A DNA stretch of 61,208 nt from a virus (IMGVR_UViG_3300009085_000030:1-61208), one strand, 5' to 3'; shown: positions 50,396 through 57,774, counted from the first letter of the stretch. Program-made: numbers and translations. Notes: generated by a model from the sequence alone, not told the origin.

Positions 50396-50696
50396 TTTCT
50401 TCCTCGACGGGCAGCAGCGCCGCCATGGCGTGTGTCTCGATTTCGCGGCGCAGGTTGCTGAACCGCTTGTACAGCCGGTCCATGATATGCGGGCGCGGAC
50501 CTTCTTCGCGGTTCAGCTCGATGTGCATATATTGCCGGCACACCGTCAGGCTCGCTTCGTCGGCTTGCAGCCGCGCCAGTTCCGGGTGCAGCAGGAACCA
50601 GTTGCGACACGCGTGCGTCATGAACGCCAGTTGCGTCTTCTTGGGCGGCACCACTTCCAGCAGTGCGGTGAATTTCTGGTAATCACGCTTGTTCAT
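50379..50696 (-). CDS. Unknown early protein
   Basis: 105 residues from the ATG at 50696 with GGAGAG upstream. Helical: YQKFTALLEVVPPKKTQLAFMTHACRNWFLLHPELARLQADEASLTVCRQYMHIELNR, and a C-terminal RRE-x-E/TH segment. The start begins 11 bases downstream of the polymerase stop. No domain recognised. Confidence 0.6.
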   Translation of the reverse strand: MNKRDYQKFTALLEVVPPKKTQLAFMTHACRNWFLLHPELARLQADEASLTVCRQYMHIELNREEGPRPHIMDRLYKRFSNLRREIETHAMAALLPVEEESAEAA

Positions 50697-50706
50697 GGCT
50701 CTCTCC

Positions 50707-52692
50707 TTACTTGCGGTACCTGGGGCCTTCCCAGCCTTCCGCGTTAACTGGGCAGTCTGTCGCCCACTTCGGTTTCTTACGCAGTATCTCTTCGAGTTCG
50801 TGCGCGCTACCGAAGTCTTCCGGCACCAGCGCAATCAACTCGTCGTGCACGGTGCCAACGATCTCGTACCCCTTGGCTTCGGCGTTGAAGCACGCGTTCA
50901 CCATCAAGTCGCGAGCGATAGCCTGCACGATATTCTCTACTAGCTTGCCACCATAAGTCCCTTCCCTAACCCACTTGCCCTTGATCTCGCTACGGAAGGT
51001 CAGCTTGTTGACCATCTTCCGGTAGCGCAGCACCTTCTGGACCTCGGGGTACGGGTACCGCAACAGGCGCCCGCTGGGCAGCTTGATGCAGAGCCATATC
51101 CCGTCGACAAAGAATGCCAGTTGTTGCCAGTATACAGGCTTGGTAATAGACGCGCTAGTGGACACCGCACGAATGGCGCTTTCCTCTACACCGGCCCACA
51201 TCTTCACGACCATGGGGTTCTCGTCGCGGTAGGTTCCGATACCGGCCTTGGCCTCTTCTTCAGTAACGACGATGCCGCGCTTCAAGCAGTTCGTGATGAA
51301 GCCTGCCCACCCAAGTTGGAAGCCGCTGCCCAGCCAGATGTCCTTGGCGAACTTGCGCTGTGGAGTAGATACTTCGTCTTCACTCTTCAGGTGGTACAGG
51401 CGCACCGCGAGACGCTTGTACATATCGGCGTTCTCATGGTACGCCTTGATGGCCCACATCTCGCGGGCCAGCCACACGACAACGCGAGCTTCAATGGCCG
51501 CGAAGTCCACCACGACAAACTTCATGCCGGGCGGGGCCTTGATGTACCCGCGCATGCCTTGCGCCAGAGCGTCGATGGGCCACTCATGGACGATCTCGAT
51601 GGCGTCCGGGTCGCACAACATCAACAGGTCGAACAGCGCGTACAGCTGATCCGGTGTGTACTCACCACGCGTGAAGTTCTGCGGCTGTATGAGCCGGCCC
51701 GCCAGCCGGCCGGTGCTGGCCCCCCAGTAGAGGAAGGCGCCGCGCACCCGCCCGTCGATGCAGACGACCTGGAGTATCTTCTTCAGCTTCTTGGTCGAAG
51801 CCTTGCCCCCTTCGATGCGGAGCAGCAGCAGTTCCTTGGTCTTGGGGTCGAGCTCATGGCCGCGCAACGCTACAAGGTCCTTGATGGTCTTGGACTGCGT
51901 GTTCTCCATCTCGAGGCCGAGCGAGTTGAAGAACTCCAGCATCTTGTCGCGTTGCGTCGGCCGAATGCCGCCGGTAATCTGCTCGACCTTGGCGACGACA
52001 CGCTTCTCGAGGACTTGCAGCACCTGGAAACCTGCCCGGACTGCGTCCATGTCGATGGGCAGGCCGCGCTGGTTCATCTTCTCGGTGTGACGGTAGACGC
52101 GCCACTCGTAGTCCGACAGGTCGGGCAGCACGGCATCTGCTTCGGCTTCAGTGTCTACGTCGGTGCCGCAGTAGTTGACGAAGCTGGCGAACTCCTCGGG
52201 CTTGTCGTCGGGGTAGATGCGCGTGGCGGGTATGTTCTTGGTGGGCTTGCGCGGCTTGCAGAAAATGTTGATGAGCCGGGTGCCCTCCTTGTCTTTGGTA
52301 ATGCGCAGCCGCAGCGCGGGGCCGAGGTTCGCCAGCGCCCGGGGCATGCCAGCGGCGGCGGCTTTGGCCGCAGTGCAGCGCCAGCGGCGGGGCGCTACCT
52401 GGGGGGCGCCGTGGCGGGCGACCAGTACGTTCTGCCAGATGCACGCCTCGAACTGCGCATTGTGGGCGGTGAGCGTGCCCTCTGTTTCCTCGATGTACTG
52501 GCGCAGGTCTTCGGGCAGTTCGGGGCCGTCACGGTGGGGCAGCCATGTCCGGTTGGTTTTCTTGCCCGGCATGCGGTACTTCATGATCAGCACTTCGCAT
52601 GACGGGTGTTCGCTGTACCGGTGCGCGCCGACTTGGCGGACATCCAGTTCGCAGTACGTTTCAAAGTCTAGATGCAGGGTTCGGTCCGACAC
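50707..52692 (-). CDS. Family A DNA polymerase with 3'-5' exonuclease domain
   Basis: 661 residues from the GTG at 52692 (GGAGCG upstream; a TTG four codons earlier is less likely). Exonuclease I motif LHLDFETYCE, then LTAHNAQFEACIW; later FVNYCGTDVDTE holds the Exo III Asp. Polymerase motif A is VVDFAAIEAR near residue 394, differing from the common D-Y-S-Q-I-E-L-R. Motif B is RKFAKDIWLGSGFQLG, and motif C GTVHDELIA near 614. It is the main replicative polymerase of this phage and should accept hydroxymethyl-dUTP if the modification pathway works as inferred. Confidence 0.92.
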   Translation of the reverse strand: MSDRTLHLDFETYCELDVRQVGAHRYSEHPSCEVLIMKYRMPGKKTNRTWLPHRDGPELPEDLRQYIEETEGTLTAHNAQFEACIWQNVLVARHGAPQVAPRRWRCTAAKAAAAGMPRALANLGPALRLRITKDKEGTRLINIFCKPRKPTKNIPATRIYPDDKPEEFASFVNYCGTDVDTEAEADAVLPDLSDYEWRVYRHTEKMNQRGLPIDMDAVRAGFQVLQVLEKRVVAKVEQITGGIRPTQRDKMLEFFNSLGLEMENTQSKTIKDLVALRGHELDPKTKELLLLRIEGGKASTKKLKKILQVVCIDGRVRGAFLYWGASTGRLAGRLIQPQNFTRGEYTPDQLYALFDLLMLCDPDAIEIVHEWPIDALAQGMRGYIKAPPGMKFVVVDFAAIEARVVVWLAREMWAIKAYHENADMYKRLAVRLYHLKSEDEVSTPQRKFAKDIWLGSGFQLGWAGFITNCLKRGIVVTEEEAKAGIGTYRDENPMVVKMWAGVEESAIRAVSTSASITKPVYWQQLAFFVDGIWLCIKLPSGRLLRYPYPEVQKVLRYRKMVNKLTFRSEIKGKWVREGTYGGKLVENIVQAIARDLMVNACFNAEAKGYEIVGTVHDELIALVPEDFGSAHELEEILRKKPKWATDCPVNAEGWEGPRYRK

Positions 52693-52707
52693 GCAGCGCT
52701 CCAATTG

Positions 52708-52732
52708 AAAAAGGCCGGGTCTCCCCGGCCTT
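52708..52732 (-). terminator. Rho-independent terminator
   Basis: Minus-strand AAGGCCGGG, GAGA loop, CCCGGCCTT followed by TTTC. It lies after the gene ending at 52754 and just before the polymerase start, so the polymerase may depend on read-through or its own promoter. Confidence 0.8.
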
Positions 52733-52753
52733 GCCCCTTCCCAACCCAGCAGG

Positions 52754-53098
52754 TTAGACCGGCGGAGTGTCGGGTACCAGATCGTCCACGGCTTGCACAG
52801 TCGCCGCGAGAGTGGTGGTGCGAGCCTGCACCGCCTCGAGAGCGGCGTCGATCTCGGGCGTGGTGTTGGCGGCAGCTTCCACGGCTGCGGCCAGGGTTGA
52901 CACTTCGGACAGCAAGGCTTGCGTCTCGACGCCGATCTTGTTGACGCCAGCGTCGAGCGCAGTCAGTGCGGTGTCGATGCCCGTCAAGCGCTCGACCAGT
53001 TCAGCACGGTTCACGTTGAATGTCCTTTGCAATTCGTTGATGGGCGCGGCCACCGGTTGCAGTAGCCACGCACGGATGACTTCAGAGAGGGATGCCAT
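52754..53098 (-). CDS. Coiled-coil unknown protein
   Basis: 114 residues from the ATG at 53098; an upstream in-frame ATG at 53119 lies within a hairpin and is less likely. Mostly helical with heptads (INELQRTFNVNRAELVERLTGIDTALTALDAGVNKIGVETQALLSEVSTLAAAVEAA). Likely an oligomeric coiled coil. No known family. A terminator follows. Confidence 0.55.
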   Translation of the reverse strand: MASLSEVIRAWLLQPVAAPINELQRTFNVNRAELVERLTGIDTALTALDAGVNKIGVETQALLSEVSTLAAAVEAAANTTPEIDAALEAVQARTTTLAATVQAVDDLVPDTPPV

Positions 53099-53107
53099 TC
53101 GGGGTCT

Positions 53108-53136
53108 GGGCGCCGGCATTGTTGGGGCCGGCGCCC
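53108..53136. terminator. GC-rich hairpin
   Basis: GGGCGCCGGC (53108-53117) pairs with GCCGGCGCCC (53127-53136) around nine bases. No U run follows on the minus strand. It lies between the histone-like gene stop and the next start and may stop transcription weakly or protect RNA ends. Confidence 0.5.
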
Positions 53137-53146
53137 GGTGACCGCG

Positions 53147-53563
53147 TCAGACGGCGGCGCTGATGTAGACGATCTGGCCTTCGCGGCTCAGATCGATCTC
53201 GCCGGCATCGCGCATGGCGCGGGCGGTGCGGCGCACGCTGCGGATGTTGAAGCCGTTCGCTTCGGCAAAGTCACCGTAGCTGACAGCCTTCTTCACCTTC
53301 AGCAGTGCCTTGCGCAGCGCCGAGTCGGCGGCAGGCTTCTCGGCGGGCTCGGCCTTCGCAGCCGCCTTGGCCTTCTTGGCGGGCACAGCCGGGGTGGCGG
53401 GCGTGGCCTTCTTGGTGCCGCCCTTCTTCGGGGGCACAGCCGGGATGGCGGGCGTGGCCTTCTTGGTCTTCTTGGCGGGCGCAGCCGTGGTGTCTCCGTT
53501 GCCGTTGCCTTCCAGCATGGCGTCAACGTCGTTCTCGGCCGCAGCCTTGGTCTTCTTGGACAT
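53147..53563 (-). CDS. Histone H1-like DNA-binding protein with C-terminal winged helix
   Basis: 138 residues from the ATG at 53563 with AGGAGAG upstream. Residues 25-75 are Lys/Ala/Pro repeats (APAKKTKKATPAIPAVPPKKG and again), like eukaryotic H1 tails and some bacterial histone-like proteins. Residues 80-138 (LRKALLKVKKAVSYGDFAEANGFNIRSVRRTARAMRDAGEIDLSREGQIVYI) form a helix-turn-helix or winged helix. It probably binds phage DNA nonspecifically near replication proteins. Confidence 0.65.
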   Translation of the reverse strand: MSKKTKAAAENDVDAMLEGNGNGDTTAAPAKKTKKATPAIPAVPPKKGGTKKATPATPAVPAKKAKAAAKAEPAEKPAADSALRKALLKVKKAVSYGDFAEANGFNIRSVRRTARAMRDAGEIDLSREGQIVYISAAV

Positions 53564-53624
53564 GGGTATCTCTCCTGTAGGAGTTGAGTTGTCGAAAATG
53601 GTGAAAGCGGGTTCGGTTGGGAGG

Positions 53625-54230
53625 TTAGATTTCGTCGTCGTCATCCCCCTCGTCTTCATCGTCACCGTCGATGGAGTCGAATTCTTCCTCGGCGTCGAGG
53701 CGTCCGGCGAGCTTCGGCCCGTCGCCAGTCTTCTGGCAGTTGTTCAGCAACAGCGTGACACCCTTGCTGCCGTCGGTGTCGTACGGCCAGACGCCGAACG
53801 ACACGCGCATCTTGCAGCCGGCGTAGATCTCGCTCTCCTTCATGATGGGCTGGGCGCGACGGTCGACAATGCCGGGGGCGGTGTTCGACTTGAAGTTGAT
53901 CATCACCGCGCCTTCCACATCGAAGGGTGCGCCGTATTCGTCATAGTCGCTGGCGAGGCGCCAGGGCATCGCGATCTTGCCGGACTTGATGCGCTCGCGG
54001 GTCTTGTCGACGCCGAACTTGGCTTCCGCGGCTTCGATGCACGCGAGCTTGAGGGCCTTCATCTCGGGGGACTTGGCCGCGTCCTTGTCGAACACCAGCA
54101 GCACTGAATACTGCGGGTCCTTGGCGGGCTTGCTCTTCGTCGCAGGGAAAGCAAACGGCTTGAACAGGTGGACGAACGTCGCCGTACCGATGGGCGACTG
54201 GAGCGACTTGCGCTCCTTCTTATCTGCCAT
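53625..54230 (-). CDS. ssDNA-binding protein (DUF2815, gp2.5-like)
   Basis: 201 residues; GGAGC before the ATG. DUF2815 pattern: SPIGTATFVHLFKPFAFPATKSKPAKDPQYSVLLVFDKDAAKSPEMKALKLACIEAA, then PWRLASDYDEYGAPFDVEGAVMINFKS, and PIMKESEIYAGCKMRVSFGVWPYDTDGSKGVTLLLNNCQ. An OB-fold is typical. The C-terminus is strongly acidic (EEEFDSIDGDDEDEGDDDDEI), as in gp2.5 and SSB, for contacts with polymerase and helicase. It is located between recombination and polymerase genes. Confidence 0.85.
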   Translation of the reverse strand: MADKKERKSLQSPIGTATFVHLFKPFAFPATKSKPAKDPQYSVLLVFDKDAAKSPEMKALKLACIEAAEAKFGVDKTRERIKSGKIAMPWRLASDYDEYGAPFDVEGAVMINFKSNTAPGIVDRRAQPIMKESEIYAGCKMRVSFGVWPYDTDGSKGVTLLLNNCQKTGDGPKLAGRLDAEEEFDSIDGDDEDEGDDDDEI

Positions 54231-54273
54231 GTGGTGCTCCTAGGGTTGGGGTGGTGAAGTGGTACTGTACCCA

Positions 54274-54308
54274 CTTCCTAAACGACTCACAAGGAGTATT
54301 TTAGGAAG
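54274..54308. other. Stable stem-loop in the RNA-rich gap
   Basis: CTTCCTAAA-cg-ACTC-acaag-GAGT-at-TTTAGGAAG: a 9-bp and 4-bp stem around a five-base loop with a symmetric 2x2 internal loop. It lies 44 bases upstream of the ssDNA-binding protein start on the minus strand and downstream of the permuted tRNA. It may stabilise or end the RNA precursor, or control the next gene. Confidence 0.65.
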
Positions 54309-54399
54309 CACCCCGCCGTGCGTACCTGCCGTGCGAGGAAGCTTCGGGCGGCTGAGCCCCGCGCTGTTCTACGTTCGAACGAAAACGATTAACAAAGTT

Positions 54400-54489
54400 C
54401 CTGTCGCTCTACCGCTAAGCTAGCATCCCTTGGAACACCCAGACGGGCGCTGTGGAGGGACGCACAGGGATCGAACCTGTGTCTACAGG
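54400..54489 (-). tRNA. Circularly permuted tRNA gene, split in the anticodon loop
   Basis: Minus strand, in transcript order: anticodon-stem 3' strand CCTGT (54489-54485), AGAC, T arm ACAGG-TTCGATC-CCTGT (54480-54464), acceptor 3' strand GCGTCCC (54463-54457), discriminator T, CCA (54455-54453), 23 spacer bases, then acceptor 5' strand GGGATGC (54429-54423), TA, D arm GCTT-AGCGGTA-GAGC (54420-54406), G, anticodon-stem 5' strand ACAGG (54404-54400). Rejoined, the acceptor stem has 7 pairs (one G-U), the D stem 4, the anticodon stem 5 and the T stem 5, with intact T- and D-loop consensus. The anticodon depends on where the ends are cut and joined. All simple 7-base joins put A at position 33, so identity cannot be given. 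No colinear halves exist nearby, and the D-arm consensus argues against tmRNA. Confidence 0.75.
54430..54452 (-). other. Spacer joining the mature 3' and 5' ends of the permuted tRNA
   Basis: 23 bases between the CCA and the G1 of the permuted tRNA. RNase P would cut on its 3' side at G1 and a 3' processing enzyme would trim to CCA. A similar excised segment exists in permuted tmRNA and permuted algal tRNA precursors. Confidence 0.6.
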
Positions 54490-54496
54490 AAACATG

Positions 54497-54575
54497 GTTG
54501 TCGTAGTCAGTGCGCTTCACGATACCGATGTCAAGGCAAGTCAATAACGACAGGGTCAGTGACTATAGCGACAAC
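54497..54575 (-). other. Leader hairpin ahead of the tRNA 3' half
   Basis: On the minus strand GTTGTCG (54575-54569), TAG, TAGTCA (54565-54560) pair with TGACTA-CGACAAC (54509-54497), a 13-bp stem with a 3-base bulge and a 50-base loop. It ends seven bases before the anticodon-stem strand, so it could position a cut in the anticodon loop. Confidence 0.6.
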
Positions 54576-54602
54576 GATAACGCAGCCTTGAACCTGTACT
54601 CC

Positions 54603-55376
54603 TTAGTCGTTGATGAACGGGGTCATCAGCAGTGCGACCAGCGGCTCGCTGACGTTGCCCTCGACCACGACGGTCTCGTTGGCGCGCATGCGCGCCTGCT
54701 TGAGTTCGACCAGCAACTTGTCCACCAGTGCGAGTGCCACGGCTTTCTGGTTCGTGGTGCACGCGCCTGAGCGAACGACAGTCGTGAAGATACCGACGAC
54801 GTTGTCTTTGGTCACAGCCTGCACCTGGGCAGGGTGCTTGTCAGTGGGCGGCGCCATCACGACAGGCGTCATGACCTTCTCGGTCTTCGTATTCGTCTCG
54901 GGGTGCACCGCGACCCAGACATGGTTGCCCGAGGCGGGGTCTTTCACCCACGCCTTCGAACCGGCCAGTGTCGGCATCGTCTCGAACAGTTCGCGGATCT
55001 TGACCATGCGGGCCTCCAGGCCGAGCAACTGGTCCACCGGCATGTCGCGCAGCAGCACCTGCCCGTTCCACATCACGCTCGCCGTGGCGATGCGGTTCGT
55101 GGCGTTCTTCTGGTACTGCAAGTCCTCCGACTTGCCGAAGATGTCGAACGCGTATTGCAGCGTATCCACTACGGTCGTGGTCACCTGCTTTTCTTCGCTG
55201 GCCTGCTGCTCCAGCACCTTGTTCGCAGGCGTGTCTTCGATCATCGCCAGCGACTTGCTGTGGCCGAAGAAGAACTCCGACGGGCTCTTCAGCTTGTGGA
55301 TGGTTTCGGTGTGCAGTTTGTTCCACGCGGCGACGCGCGTCTTTTCCGCGGCCAATACTTCGTGCAGCTTTGACAT
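54603..55376 (-). CDS. DUF7873-like early protein
   Basis: 257 residues. The opening LHEVLAAEKTRVAAWNKLHTETIHKLKSPSEFFFGHSKSLAMIEDTPANKVLEQQASEEKQVTTTVVDTLQYAFDIFGK, followed by LRDMPVDQLLGLEARMVKIRELFETMPTL, matches a conserved phage family of unknown function often found next to recombination nucleases. Helical throughout with a beta patch near 155-180. The RNA-rich gap follows its stop. Confidence 0.7.
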   Translation of the reverse strand: MSKLHEVLAAEKTRVAAWNKLHTETIHKLKSPSEFFFGHSKSLAMIEDTPANKVLEQQASEEKQVTTTVVDTLQYAFDIFGKSEDLQYQKNATNRIATASVMWNGQVLLRDMPVDQLLGLEARMVKIRELFETMPTLAGSKAWVKDPASGNHVWVAVHPETNTKTEKVMTPVVMAPPTDKHPAQVQAVTKDNVVGIFTTVVRSGACTTNQKAVALALVDKLLVELKQARMRANETVVVEGNVSEPLVALLMTPFIND

Positions 55377-55431
55377 GGTAGGGTCTCGAGTTGGGTTGAC
55401 GATAGCGGCCGGCTGGTTTACCGGCGCGCAA

Positions 55432-55461
55432 AGTGTACAACATCCTTGGACGGAAACGCAA
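55432..55461 (-). promoter_or_regulatory. Sigma70-like early promoter
   Basis: Minus-strand TTGCGT, 18 bases, TACACT, about 55 bases ahead of the ATG at 55376. Same TTGCnn-N18-TAYACT form as at 37477 and 38441. Confidence 0.6.
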
Positions 55462-55473
55462 CGTCGCCTGGAG

Positions 55474-56730
55474 CTATTCTTCTACGGGTTCGAAGTCGGC
55501 GGCGGGGTCGTCGGCGTGCACCAGCTTGGCGGACGGTATGGTGTAGCGCACGAACGCGTCCAATGGGTTCGGCGCCTCGGGCTCACCACGCTTGCGGCGG
55601 GGCGCCGGCTTGCGGCGCTTGATCATCTTGGTCAGCTGGGCTGGGCTGAGCAGGCCCCGGGGCGAGAAGTCATCTTGCTTGAGGCCGAGCTTCTTGCAGT
55701 AGTCGATGACCTTCGACTCGTCGTCCCACTCGCGCATGCGCTTGGACCAGCCGAGCTTCCACCCGGGCAAGGCGTGGGGGTCGCGCTCGACCATCTTCAG
55801 GGCGTGGCCGCGAACAGCGTGCAAGTAGTCCTCGATGAACTTGGCTTTGCTCAACACTTCAAGGAACTCTTCGACCGACAGCAACTCGGGGTCAACTTCC
55901 TCGATGGCGCTGAACTCGACATGGGCTACGGCCATCACCTTGTTCTTGCGCGTGCGGCAGCGCGGCGATGCCTTGCACCAGCGGCAATGGTCACCGGCTA
56001 CCCGGGGGGCATTCGGCAGCAGCGCGGCCCGAGCTGACGGGCGTACCGTGTCGCGTAGGAACTTGCGCAGCACGGCATCGGAGTACTCCCATTCATCGAC
56101 GGGGCTGCGCTTGCCGGCTCGCGGCTGGATGATGACCGAGCGGTACTTCTTGAACTTGCCGAACAGTGCGCGGGCGCCTGCGGTGTAGAGCATGATCTGC
56201 GGGTTTTCCTTGGCCGCAACCTTGTTCACGCCGTTTTTGTAGTCGATGGAAGTGCACAGCGACATGTCTCGGTGCGCGATGATGACGTCACTGGTGCCGT
56301 TGCACAGATCGTTGTCGCGGGCCTGGTCTTCGTCGTCGTCGCCGGTGATGCCAATTTCGGCGCCGATCAGCACTCGCGTCTCGGGCAGTATGATCAGGTT
56401 CTCTTCACCGTAGGAGTCGATGTACTCCTGCACGTAGTCGAGCGCAACCTGCACCCAGTCACACATGTCCTCGTCTACGGCGGGGTGGTCGTCGCCGGCC
56501 AGATGCGAACCAATCAGGGCCTGCGGTTCACACCCGACGGTCAGGCAGGTCTCGAGCAACGCATGCGCTGCCGTGCCGAGCCGGCTATCCGGATTGGAAT
56601 CATCCAGAGACGGGTCGAACACTTCCACCTGGGCTTGGATGCTGCCGGGGCAGGCTATCCAGCGGTCGCTGCTGCTGGGCGCCAGCTTGGCATGCGCCTC
56701 TGGGTTCTCGCGGTCAAGGACTTTTGTCAC
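55474..56730 (-). CDS. DUF2800 PD-(D/E)XK exonuclease (Cas4-like)
   Basis: 418 residues, ATGA-coupled. DUF2800 start (ENPEAHAKLAPSSSDRWIACPGSIQAQ), GTAAHALLETCL, nuclease core CNGTSDVIIAHRDMSLCTSIDYKNGVNKVAAKENPQIMLY (D-x-K like), IIQPRAGKRSPVDEWEYS, and C-terminal cysteines DHCRWCKASPRC, which with C28 region may bind an Fe-S cluster as in Cas4/AddB. A recombination exonuclease that would act with the ssDNA-binding and annealing proteins. A basic linker lies near 365-385. Confidence 0.85.
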   Translation of the reverse strand: MTKVLDRENPEAHAKLAPSSSDRWIACPGSIQAQVEVFDPSLDDSNPDSRLGTAAHALLETCLTVGCEPQALIGSHLAGDDHPAVDEDMCDWVQVALDYVQEYIDSYGEENLIILPETRVLIGAEIGITGDDDEDQARDNDLCNGTSDVIIAHRDMSLCTSIDYKNGVNKVAAKENPQIMLYTAGARALFGKFKKYRSVIIQPRAGKRSPVDEWEYSDAVLRKFLRDTVRPSARAALLPNAPRVAGDHCRWCKASPRCRTRKNKVMAVAHVEFSAIEEVDPELLSVEEFLEVLSKAKFIEDYLHAVRGHALKMVERDPHALPGWKLGWSKRMREWDDESKVIDYCKKLGLKQDDFSPRGLLSPAQLTKMIKRRKPAPRRKRGEPEAPNPLDAFVRYTIPSAKLVHADDPAADFEPVEE

Positions 56731-57017
56731 TTCATCTCCAGTTTCTCGAGTCGCAGGGCTTCGCGGGCGGCGTCCCAGGCTTCGGCCTTCAGCCGAAAGT
56801 ACGCGTCATAGTCAGTACCGTGGCCTCTTTCGTCCAGGCTCTTCAGTCGGTATTTCATGTCCTTGGCTTCGACCAGTTTGCGCAGTGCGGCGCGCAAGGC
56901 GGCGTTCTGGTCGAGCAGTTCTGCAATCCAGCGCCGCTGGATGCGCCACTCGGCATCGTAGTCACGCGGGGCTGGCGCAGGCGCGATGGGGCGGGGCGGC
57001 GTCCACTCGGGGTTCAT
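56727..57017 (-). CDS. Small coiled-coil unknown protein
   Basis: 96 residues. Pro-rich start (MNPEWTPPRPIAPAPAPRDY) then helix (RIQRRWIAELLDQNAALRAALRKLVEAKDMKY) and Ala/Arg helices. No recognised domain. Weak ribosome site; it lies after a terminator, so expression may depend on read-through or an unseen promoter. Coupled to the nuclease gene by ATGA. Confidence 0.55.
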   Translation of the reverse strand: MNPEWTPPRPIAPAPAPRDYDAEWRIQRRWIAELLDQNAALRAALRKLVEAKDMKYRLKSLDERGHGTDYDAYFRLKAEAWDAAREALRLEKLEMK

Positions 57018-57051
57018 GGTAGGGTTAGATCCAAAAAAGGTGAGGGGTGAC

Positions 57052-57086
57052 GAAAAAAGAAAATGCCCGGTTTTTGGCCGGGCATT
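57052..57086 (-). terminator. Rho-independent terminator
   Basis: Minus-strand AATGCCCGG, seven-base loop, CCGGGCATT followed by TTCTTTTTTC. A textbook intrinsic terminator 35 bases after the gene ending at 57122. Confidence 0.85.
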
Positions 57087-57121
57087 CAGTACTCCCATGC
57101 CGGGTTGCGGCAAGGCTAGTG

Positions 57122-57706
57122 TCAGACGTCTTCGTCTTCTTCCTCTTCTTCGCCGGCTTCGGCAGCCTTCTCGAGCGCGGCGGTGCACGCCTTGACAACG
57201 GCGGCATAGTCCGACTCATCCAGGTCGGCCGACTTGGCAGCGCCGTACTTCTTCAGGATGTTGAGCACAGCCTTCTTGCCCAGCGACGCGTTGGTCATCA
57301 CGGCGGTCAGCTGTTCCTTGACGTCGTCGATGGTGACTTCCTTGCCCTTCGCCTTGCCCTTCGCGGGGGTCTTGGCTGCGGGCTTCGCGGGGGTCTTGGC
57401 TGCGGCCTTGCCCTTCACCGGCGCCTTGGCCGGCGGGAGTTCGTCCTCGTCTTCGTCGGTGTCGTCGTCGCCGTCGTCGTCGGCGTCCCCATCCACGTCG
57501 TCATCGTCATCGGGTGCTGGCCGCGATTTCTTCCCCGCAGCAGGTACGCGTCCAGCCTTGGCCGCTTTGCCGGGTTTGGAAACTTTGCCAGTATCTTCAT
57601 CATCAGCGTCACTTCCGCTTTTCGAGGCTTCCAATTCGAGCGCCTCCTTGAGCTCTTCGAGACCCGAGATGACCGCGTCCAGGGCTTTGATGGTTTTTGC
57701 TTTCAA
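57122..57706 (-). CDS. Acidic/lysine-rich protein with phage C-terminal module
   Basis: 194 residues from a TTG with GGAG seven bases upstream; no ATG fits. N-terminal helix (KALDAVISGLEELKEALELEA), a strongly acidic run (about 12 Asp in 25), and a Lys/Ala/Pro repeat (GKAAAKTPAKPAAKTPAKGKAKG). The C-terminal 70 residues (VTIDDVKEQLTAVMTNASLGKKAVLNILKKYGAAKSADLDESDYAAVVKACTAALE) are a small helical module seen at the end of several phage ssDNA-associated proteins. Possibly a nucleoid-like or recombination helper protein. A perfect terminator follows. Confidence 0.6.
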   Translation of the reverse strand: MKAKTIKALDAVISGLEELKEALELEASKSGSDADDEDTGKVSKPGKAAKAGRVPAAGKKSRPAPDDDDDVDGDADDDGDDDTDEDEDELPPAKAPVKGKAAAKTPAKPAAKTPAKGKAKGKEVTIDDVKEQLTAVMTNASLGKKAVLNILKKYGAAKSADLDESDYAAVVKACTAALEKAAEAGEEEEEDEDV

Positions 57707-57742
57707 CTGTTTACTCCGTTGGGTTTGCCGGGGTGTGTGGGG

Positions 57743-57774
57743 CTGGGCGCGGCCCCCGGGTGAACCGCGCCCAG
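57743..57774. other. GC-rich inverted repeat
   Basis: CTGGGCGCGG (57743-57752) with CCGCGCCCAG (57765-57774). Located in the 136-base gap between the structural-looking protein and the lysine-rich protein genes, just upstream of the TTG start. A transcription pause site or terminator without U run. Confidence 0.5.

Noticed and set aside
51121-52602. Long plus-strand ORF of 493 codons
   Set aside because: Antisense shadow of the DNA polymerase, which shows clear family A motifs.
54400-54489. tmRNA, including the permuted two-piece form
   Set aside because: The acceptor order would fit a permuted tmRNA, but the 5' half has a full D stem and GGTA loop and a matching five-pair anticodon stem. 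There is no tag-coding ORF or pseudoknot region between the parts.
54231-54602. Permuted group I intron-exon arrangement as a firm call
   Set aside because: A terminal U and G could be chosen to fit, and ATAGTC is present. I could not find the P, Q and R core elements or a good internal guide pairing, so I list it only as a possibility.
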